From NCBI GenBank assembly GCA_043758005.1, contig JAYVOI010000208.1, positions 1 through 10,009 on the forward strand: a stretch of 10,009 nucleotides of DNA, read 5' to 3'. This document shows positions 6,229 through 10,009 of this stretch, piece after piece. A program made the position numbers and the translations under genes. Source of the DNA: JAENVT01 sp043758005 (GTDB taxonomy: Bacteria > Actinomycetota > Acidimicrobiia > Acidimicrobiales > Ilumatobacteraceae). How positions within the stretch are numbered: the first letter of the stretch is position 1; every line of letters begins with the position of its first letter. The notes beneath the pieces are model-generated. The model ran no database searches and was not told the DNA's origin. It saw only the letters and a list, made by a program, of their open reading frames with translations.

Positions 6229-6626
6229 GTCAGTGGGTCACGATCCGGACTCGATGTCCATCTCGCAACAGCTGCGCGACGCCCGTCAAGGCGCGCAGTA
6301 GCAGAAGCCCGTCCCTTCATGCTCCGTCCCTCCCAATTGTTCCCCCGAGGCCCGATGCCCGGCGGAATCCCATGACGATGGACCTCCGTCAAGGAATCGT
6401 CAACGAGTCATTTGGTATCGGTCGAAGGGCGTAACCGTCCGGCGCTCATTGTGGTCCTAAGGCTTACGTCGTCAGTCGATTCCCATCGTGCGCGCGTGAT
6501 CAATCGCTGTGAACGTGATTGTGCATGAAGACGAAACATGGGCGCTTCGGTGCTCCGTTTCGCCACCCGTGGGTGGTGGTCGCGAGGATGCAGCAACGAC
6601 GCAACGACGCAGCAAAGGACGTGACG
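6229..6626. other. Intergenic region of about 400 bases without a supported gene
   Basis: This stretch lies between the divergent DoxX-like and dimethylformamidase-like genes. Its base composition is visibly less GC-rich and less codon-structured than its neighbours. I see no tRNA, riboswitch or strong hairpin in it. An 8-base tandem (GCAACGAC twice, near 6594-6609) precedes the Shine-Dalgarno of the downstream gene. Promoters for both flanking genes should be here, but I found no -10 with convincing spacing. A 24-codon open frame from ATG 6227 is noted among the rejected items. Confidence 0.5.
6614..6619 (+). promoter_or_regulatory. Shine-Dalgarno (AAAGGA) fixing the start at 6627
   Basis: AAAGGA lies 7 bases before ATG 6627 and selects it over the earlier in-frame TTG 6519, ATG 6525 and GTG 6621. 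It contrasts with the leaderless-looking starts elsewhere in the window. Confidence 0.7.
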
Positions 6627-8186
6627 ATGATCAACCAGATCTTCACCAGGTGGCCGCTGGTCGAGGGATATGCCGATCGGCAGAGCTACCGGGCCGGTGA
6701 TGTCGTCGAGCTCCGTTGCAGCAGCAGAGCATCCTCGGTCACCGCGTCGATCGCCAGAATCGGCCGCGAGCGTGTGGAGGTGTGGCGCCGCGACGGCATC
6801 GCGATCGGCGAGCACCCGTATCCCGACGACGCCTACGCAGTGGGCTGCGGATGGCCGGTCGCGTTCACGGTGGACGTCGACCCTGCCTGGTCTTCGGGCT
6901 TCTACGAGGTCACGCTGCACGCCGACGGCGAGAGCGGCGAGGCCGCGACGTCGCAGGCATTCTTCGTCGTGCGCCCGGCGGCCACGACGTCGGCCGACGC
7001 CATCGTGGTCCTCGCCACCAACACCTACAACGCCTACAACCAGTGGGGCGGGAAGTGCCTCTACAGCGGCGCAGTGAAGGTCTCGTTCGATCGACCGCTG
7101 GAGCGTGGGTACCTGCGCCGCCCGGCCGCGCCCGACGATGTGGCCTACGACGGCCGCGTCGCCAGCCTTCCCGACGAGCCCGATGAGGAGCACCTGCAAT
7201 TGCAGCAATACCTCGACGACTTCGACTACCCGATGTGGTGCGCGTCCAGTAGCTGGCACAACTGGGAACGTCGCTTCGTCAGCTGGGCGGAGGGGGAAGG
7301 CCTGACCCTCGACTTCGCCGTCAACTCCGATCTCGAGTTCCATCCCGAGGTGCTCGATGGTCAGCGGCTGATGTTGAGCATCGGCCACGACGAGTACTGG
7401 TCGTCGGGCATGCGCGACCGCGCCGACGCGTTCGTCGAGGGCGGTGGATCATGGGCGATCCTGTCCGGCAACACCTGCTTCTGGCAGGTGCGGTATGACG
7501 ACGACGGCCGCACGATGGTTTGCTACAAGGGTCAGGCCGAAGCGCGCGATCCTGTTGCTGGGACTGCCGATCACCGCTTCCTCACCTCGATGTGGTCGCT
7601 GCCTTCGGTGGGTCGTCCGGAGGCACAGACGACCGGGCTCAGCTTCACCCGCGGCGGGTACGCGCGAGTCGGCAAGGCCACGCCTCGCAGCTCCGGCGGC
7701 TACTCGATCCACCGACCTGATCACCCGGTGTTCGCCGGCACCGATCTGCGCTACGGCGATCAGCTGGGGGCATCATCGCGGATCGTCGGCTACGAGGTCG
7801 ATGGGTGCGAACTGACGATGGTGAACGGCGACCCGGTGCCGACGTACGCCGACGGCTCGCCGCCCGGCCTGGAAGTACTGGCGACCGCGCCGGCCAGGTT
7901 GATCTCGATCACGCCGAGGTATTGCGAGGCGCCGCCCGCGCTGTGGGCCGACCCGCAGCCGCCCGGTGATCTCGAGGGCGTGGCCGCCGGTCTGTTCGGC
8001 TCGGCGTCGCCCGAGAACATCGCCCGCATCGCCCACAACCATGCCGTGGTCGGCACCTTCACCAAGGGCAAGGGCCGCGTGTTCAACGCCGGCACCACCG
8101 ACTGGTGCTACGGCCTCGACACCGACCCGCTCGTGCAACGGGTCACTCGCAACGTGATCCGCTGGCTCATCGGGGTCGATCACTGA
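6627..8186 (+). CDS. N,N-dimethylformamidase large-subunit-like protein
   Basis: This 519-residue protein resembles the C-terminal catalytic part of the N,N-dimethylformamidase beta (large) subunit, an iron amidohydrolase that cleaves dimethylformamide to dimethylamine and formate. Residues 1-118 look like a beta-sandwich (EGYADRQSYRAGD and onward). Residues 125-515 carry the family blocks ATNTYNAYNQWGG (130-142), SIGHDEYWSSGMRD (251-264), GNTCFWQVR (281-289) and NAGTTDWCYGL (487-497). The Paracoccus enzyme binds iron through two tyrosines and a glutamate; E256 in HDEYW, Y134 and perhaps Y174 are candidates here, from order and spacing only. There is no signal peptide and no neighbouring small-subunit gene. 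The real substrate is unknown, since many actinobacteria carry such proteins without known amide use. ATG 6627 was chosen for its AAAGGA at 7 bases. The gene stands alone between divergent and convergent neighbours. Confidence 0.83.
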   Translation: MINQIFTRWPLVEGYADRQSYRAGDVVELRCSSRASSVTASIARIGRERVEVWRRDGIAIGEHPYPDDAYAVGCGWPVAFTVDVDPAWSSGFYEVTLHADGESGEAATSQAFFVVRPAATTSADAIVVLATNTYNAYNQWGGKCLYSGAVKVSFDRPLERGYLRRPAAPDDVAYDGRVASLPDEPDEEHLQLQQYLDDFDYPMWCASSSWHNWERRFVSWAEGEGLTLDFAVNSDLEFHPEVLDGQRLMLSIGHDEYWSSGMRDRADAFVEGGGSWAILSGNTCFWQVRYDDDGRTMVCYKGQAEARDPVAGTADHRFLTSMWSLPSVGRPEAQTTGLSFTRGGYARVGKATPRSSGGYSIHRPDHPVFAGTDLRYGDQLGASSRIVGYEVDGCELTMVNGDPVPTYADGSPPGLEVLATAPARLISITPRYCEAPPALWADPQPPGDLEGVAAGLFGSASPENIARIAHNHAVVGTFTKGKGRVFNAGTTDWCYGLDTDPLVQRVTRNVIRWLIGVDH

Positions 8187-8191
8187 GGCAC

Positions 8192-8228
8192 GTCACGAAA
8201 TATCCGGTTGCACCGGAGATTCGGTGAC
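8192..8228. terminator. Extended hairpin between the convergent dimethylformamidase-like gene and tRNA-Pro
   Basis: The outer stem pairs 8192-8196 with 8224-8228 and 8197-8199 with 8220-8222. The inner stem pairs 8203-8208 with 8212-8217 (TCCGGT and ACCGGA) around a 3-base loop. Small bulges and one mismatch separate them. It starts 6 bases after the upstream stop and ends 16 bases before the tRNA CCA end, so it is well placed as a two-way terminator. Confidence 0.6.
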
Positions 8229-8243
8229 TTGCTCGCCTTCAAA

Positions 8244-8321
8244 TGGTCGGGGTGAGAGGATTTGAACCTCCGACCTCCACGTCCCGAACGTGGCACGCTA
8301 ACCAAGCTGCGCTACACCCCG
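8244..8321 (-). tRNA. tRNA-Pro (anticodon CGG), CCA encoded
   Basis: On the minus strand the sequence folds as a complete cloverleaf. The acceptor stem is CGGGGTG (8321-8315) with CACCCCG (8254-8248), then discriminator A and an encoded CCA (8246-8244). The D stem is GCGC with GCGT. The anticodon stem is CCACG with CGTGG around loop TTCGGGA, placing anticodon CGG at 8286-8284, which reads proline codon CCG. The T loop TTCAAAT sits on a GGAGG/CCTCT stem. All arms are intact. It lies 16 bases after the response regulator stop on the same strand, so it may share its transcript. Confidence 0.95.
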
Positions 8322-8337
8322 AAAGTGCGTGTGCAAT

Positions 8338-8784
8338 CTATCCGACGGGGGCGGGTTCTTCCTCAGGTGATTGCCAACCTGCCGCTTCGTCGTCGGCCTC
8401 GGGCCCCGGCTCGGCTGCTGCGGCCGCGAGGATTGCTCGTGCTGCACGCTTCAGGCTCAGCGGGTTCAGTGGCTTGACCAGGTATCCGTCGGCGGCGCAG
8501 CGCTTGGCGAGGTGGATGTCGGCCTGACGGTCGAGCAGCATCAACACGTTCACGTGGGGCAGCGCACCCGAGCTCTCGTCGAGCCGCAGCGCCATGGTCA
8601 CGGCCATGCCGCCCATCGAGCCGATCTGCAGATCGAGCACGACCAGATCGGGGGTGCGGGCCTCGACGACGTCGGAGACGTCGCGGCCGTTGCGGCAGAC
8701 GGTGAACGAGACGTCGGGCCCGCCGAGTGCGGCGGTGATGTCGTCGAGGACGTAGTCGGCGTCGGTTGCGACCAGGATGTGCAC
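8338..8784 (-). CDS. Single-domain response regulator (receiver only)
   Basis: This 148-residue protein consists of a CheY-type receiver domain and an acidic tail, with no DNA-binding or enzymatic output domain. The predicted phospho-acceptor is D51 in LVVLDLQIGSMGGM. The acidic pocket residues are D8/D10 in the N-terminal strand, and the conserved lysine is K104 in YLVKPLNPLSL. The usual Thr/Ser at the end of strand 4 is not obvious: the segment reads VLMLLDRQAD (80-89). The tail from about residue 125 is rich in Glu, Asp, Ala and Pro. No histidine kinase is in the window. GTG 8784 was chosen because MHILVATDAD is the expected first strand and lies 7 bases after TAGGGT. The gene begins 10 bases after the ArsA-like stop and is followed by tRNA-Pro. 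Its partner and role are unknown. Confidence 0.87.
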   Translation of the reverse strand: MHILVATDADYVLDDITAALGGPDVSFTVCRNGRDVSDVVEARTPDLVVLDLQIGSMGGMAVTMALRLDESSGALPHVNVLMLLDRQADIHLAKRCAADGYLVKPLNPLSLKRAARAILAAAAAEPGPEADDEAAGWQSPEEEPAPVG

Positions 8785-8791
8785 GACGCCG

Positions 8792-8797
8792 ACCCTA
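8792..8797 (-). promoter_or_regulatory. Candidate -10 element (TAGGGT) of the response regulator, overlapping the upstream stop codon
   Basis: On the minus strand TAGGGT is followed by 7 bases and GTG 8784. Its first three bases are the TAG stop codon of the ArsA-like gene. The gene could therefore be transcribed alone as a leaderless message as well as from the operon. Confidence 0.5.
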
Positions 8798-9877
8798 CCG
8801 GCTCGGTTGCGCGGCCGCTGAACCGGTGAAGAGCAGCGAGCGGATCGTGTCGAGCGCCTCGAGCTCGTGCACGTCGCCCGGCAACAGCCGCACCCACGTC
8901 GGCTGGCGACCGGTGTCGGTGACCAGCGGGGCGATCTGGGCATGCTCGCCCACTGCGAGCGCGTGCAACTGGGCCTGGTTGTCGTAGAGGGCAGCGTCGG
9001 CGAGGCGGCGTGGACGCTTGCCGGTGGGCTCGCCGAAATCCGGCGTCGCCCGGTTGACGATGATCGCGCCGACGACCAGATCCTTGTCTTCCAACCGGTC
9101 GGCGAAGTAGCGCGCCTCGTCGATCGTGTCGACACGCGGCGAGGCCACGAGCACGAATCGCGTGGTCTCGCCGTGCAGCAACTCGATCACCTCGTCAGCG
9201 CGGTTGCGGAACCCGGTCTCCATCCCATCGAACGCTTGGAAGAAGGCGAGTGCATCGGCCAGCACCTCGGTGCCGATGACCTTGCCGATCGATCGCAGCA
9301 ATGGTTGGGCGGCGATGCTCAACACGCGCAGGCCGCGACGCGTCGGCATCATCATCAGCTTGAAGACCGGGTGGTCGAGGAAGCGGGCGAGCGTGCGCGG
9401 CGCGTCGAGGAAGTCGAGCGCGTTGCGGGTGGGTGGGGTATCGACGATCACCAGGTCGAAGCGCTGGTCGAGGTGCAGCGCCAGCAGCCGCTCGGCCGCC
9501 ATGTACTCCTGCGTGCCACCCAGCGAGCCGGCGATGTTGCGGTAGAACCCGTTGGTCAGGATCCGGTTCGCCTGCTCGGGGTTGGCGGCGTTGGCCAGCA
9601 CCAGGCCGTCGAACGTCGATGCGGCGTCGAGCATCAGCGCCCACAGTTCGCCGGGCTCATCGATCGGCAGTTGGATCGGATCGTTGGTCAACCCGCCGGG
9701 CACGCCAAGGGCGTCGGCAAGTCGCTTCGCAGGGTCGATCGTCACGACCACACAGCGACGCCCATTGCGTGCCGCCTGCAGCCCGAGTGCCGCGGCGGTG
9801 GTGGTCTTGCCGACCCCACCCGAGCCGCAGCACACGACCACATCGGCGGTCGAGATCAGCGCTTCGAGATCACTCAC
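8795..9877 (-). CDS. ArsA/GET3-family ATPase (Rv3680-like)
   Basis: This is a 360-residue SIMIBI-class P-loop ATPase of the ArsA/GET3 family. The Walker A (deviant, with two glycines before V-G-K) is CGSGGVGKTTTAA (residues 17-29). The strand after it ends in VVTIDPAKRLADALG (44-58), and switch II is VIVDTPPTRNALDFLD (143-158). FYRNIAGSLGGTQEYMAAERL (about 111-131) is typical of the actinobacterial branch that includes Mycobacterium tuberculosis Rv3680. True arsenite-pump cysteines are not evident, and no arsB-like gene is present, so arsenite transport is unlikely. Mycobacterial work links the Rv3679-Rv3680 pair to a metal/redox-related complex, and a similar heteromer is inferred here. GTG 9877 overlaps the stop of the upstream partner by 8 bases, implying translational coupling. 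The final TAG doubles as the start of the next gene's -10 candidate. Confidence 0.88.
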   Translation of the reverse strand: MSDLEALISTADVVVCCGSGGVGKTTTAAALGLQAARNGRRCVVVTIDPAKRLADALGVPGGLTNDPIQLPIDEPGELWALMLDAASTFDGLVLANAANPEQANRILTNGFYRNIAGSLGGTQEYMAAERLLALHLDQRFDLVIVDTPPTRNALDFLDAPRTLARFLDHPVFKLMMMPTRRGLRVLSIAAQPLLRSIGKVIGTEVLADALAFFQAFDGMETGFRNRADEVIELLHGETTRFVLVASPRVDTIDEARYFADRLEDKDLVVGAIIVNRATPDFGEPTGKRPRRLADAALYDNQAQLHALAVGEHAQIAPLVTDTGRQPTWVRLLPGDVHELEALDTIRSLLFTGSAAAQPSR

Positions 9878-10009
9878 GGCGCGCTCCCAGTCGTTGCGAC
9901 AGTCCCTGGATCGCGTCGGGGTCGAGTGATTGCGCAGCGATCAGCGGCAACCGGATCTGCTCGAGATCGAGCGCTTCGGCGAGCCGCTTCGCCTCCTGGC
10001 GGTGCAGCG
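9870..10009 (-). CDS. ArsA/GET3-family ATPase partner (Rv3679-like), C-terminal end only
   Basis: An open frame enters from the right edge and gives 45 visible residues, including HRQEAKRLAEALDLEQIRLP and ending LSQRLGARRE before TGA at 9870-9872. The final helix pattern resembles the C-terminus of Rv3679, the first member of the mycobacterial ATPase pair, where a similar Q-R-L/Q-L stretch closes the protein. The stop overlaps the downstream GTG in GTGAGTGA, a typical coupled junction. The catalytic part lies outside the window, so the family assignment rests mainly on position and this short tail. Confidence 0.7.
   Translation of the reverse strand, partial: LHRQEAKRLAEALDLEQIRLPLIAAQSLDPDAIQGLSQRLGARRE

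Noticed and set aside
6227..6301. 24-codon frame starting ATG 6227 (MSVGHDPDSMSISQQLRDARQ...), resembling helix 1 of XRE-type regulators
   Set aside because: It is too short, lacks the helix-turn-helix itself, and has no Shine-Dalgarno or TAGNNT element. It could be a decayed remnant, but the similarity is over about 12 residues only.
6162..6434. 90-codon + strand frame in the DoxX/dimethylformamidase gap
   Set aside because: It overlaps the N-terminal part of the DoxX-like gene, has Arg/Ser/Pro-rich composition, and shows no recognisable domain or start signal.
6592..6610. 8-base tandem GCAACGAC x2 as a regulatory repeat
   Set aside because: Two copies of such a short unit are expected by chance in this composition.
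6519..6626. 36-residue N-terminal extension of the dimethylformamidase-like protein from TTG 6519
   Set aside because: The extension is basic and not family-like, while ATG 6627 has an AAAGGA at 7 bases and leads directly into the conserved EGYADRQSY segment.
8785..9135. N-terminal extension of the response regulator frame into the ArsA-like gene
   Set aside because: It lies antiphase within the coding sequence of the ATPase and has Ser/Arg/Pro-rich shadow composition; the receiver fold starts exactly at GTG 8784.
8795..9877. Arsenite-pump ATPase (arsA of an ars operon)
   Set aside because: There is no arsB, arsD, arsR or arsC nearby and no evident arsenic-binding cysteine cluster; the tandem ATPase layout matches the Rv3679-Rv3680 type.

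Overview
The window is GC-rich DNA of actinobacterial character, packed with genes and with no mobile-element genes. The organism is probably an uncultured or little-studied actinomycete, with Acidimicrobiia as a plausible class. Four things point that way: strong G/C preference at third codon positions, many GTG starts, a tandem pair of ArsA/GET3-like ATPases like mycobacterial Rv3679-Rv3680, and a Corynebacterium-like aspartokinase with an internal beta-subunit start. The class is an inference; only a phylogeny could settle it.

Layout. Positions 2-541 (+) hold the end of glutamine-dependent NAD+ synthase. A structured gap at 542-743 follows, with GC-rich hairpins and three copies of a palindromic repeat; the last copy runs into the 3' end of an MFS transporter gene (744-1931, -). 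A 26-35 bp divergent spacer separates that gene from the aspartate-pathway block on the + strand: aspartokinase lysC (1967-3217, with an in-frame beta-subunit start at 2705), an orphan SAM methyltransferase (3228-4049) and aspartate-semialdehyde dehydrogenase asd (4103-5122). A hairpin at 5128-5170 closes this block against two minus-strand genes, a MazG-like pyrophosphohydrolase (5175-5456) and a DoxX/DUF417-like membrane protein (5503-6228). After about 400 bases with no convincing gene comes a single gene for a dimethylformamidase-like protein (6627-8186, +). A hairpin follows, then minus-strand tRNA-Pro(CGG), a receiver-only response regulator (8338-8784) and two ArsA-like ATPases (8795-9877, and the 3' end of its partner at 9870-10009).

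How the genes work together. LysC and Asd catalyse steps 1 and 2 of lysine/threonine/methionine/diaminopimelate synthesis, and the methyltransferase sits between them for no evident reason. The two ATPases overlap by 8 bases and probably form a hetero-complex, as proposed for their mycobacterial counterparts; the response regulator follows at once.

The most consistent signal that gene calls do not explain is in the start regions. Five genes (MFS, lysC, asd, mazG-like, response regulator) each have a TAG[C/G][C/G]T hexamer ending 7-9 bases before an ATG or GTG, with no Shine-Dalgarno. That is what leaderless transcripts from a TANNNT -10 element would look like. Two genes do show a Shine-Dalgarno: the dimethylformamidase-like gene and the internal lysC beta start. 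I found no clear new defence or mobile system.
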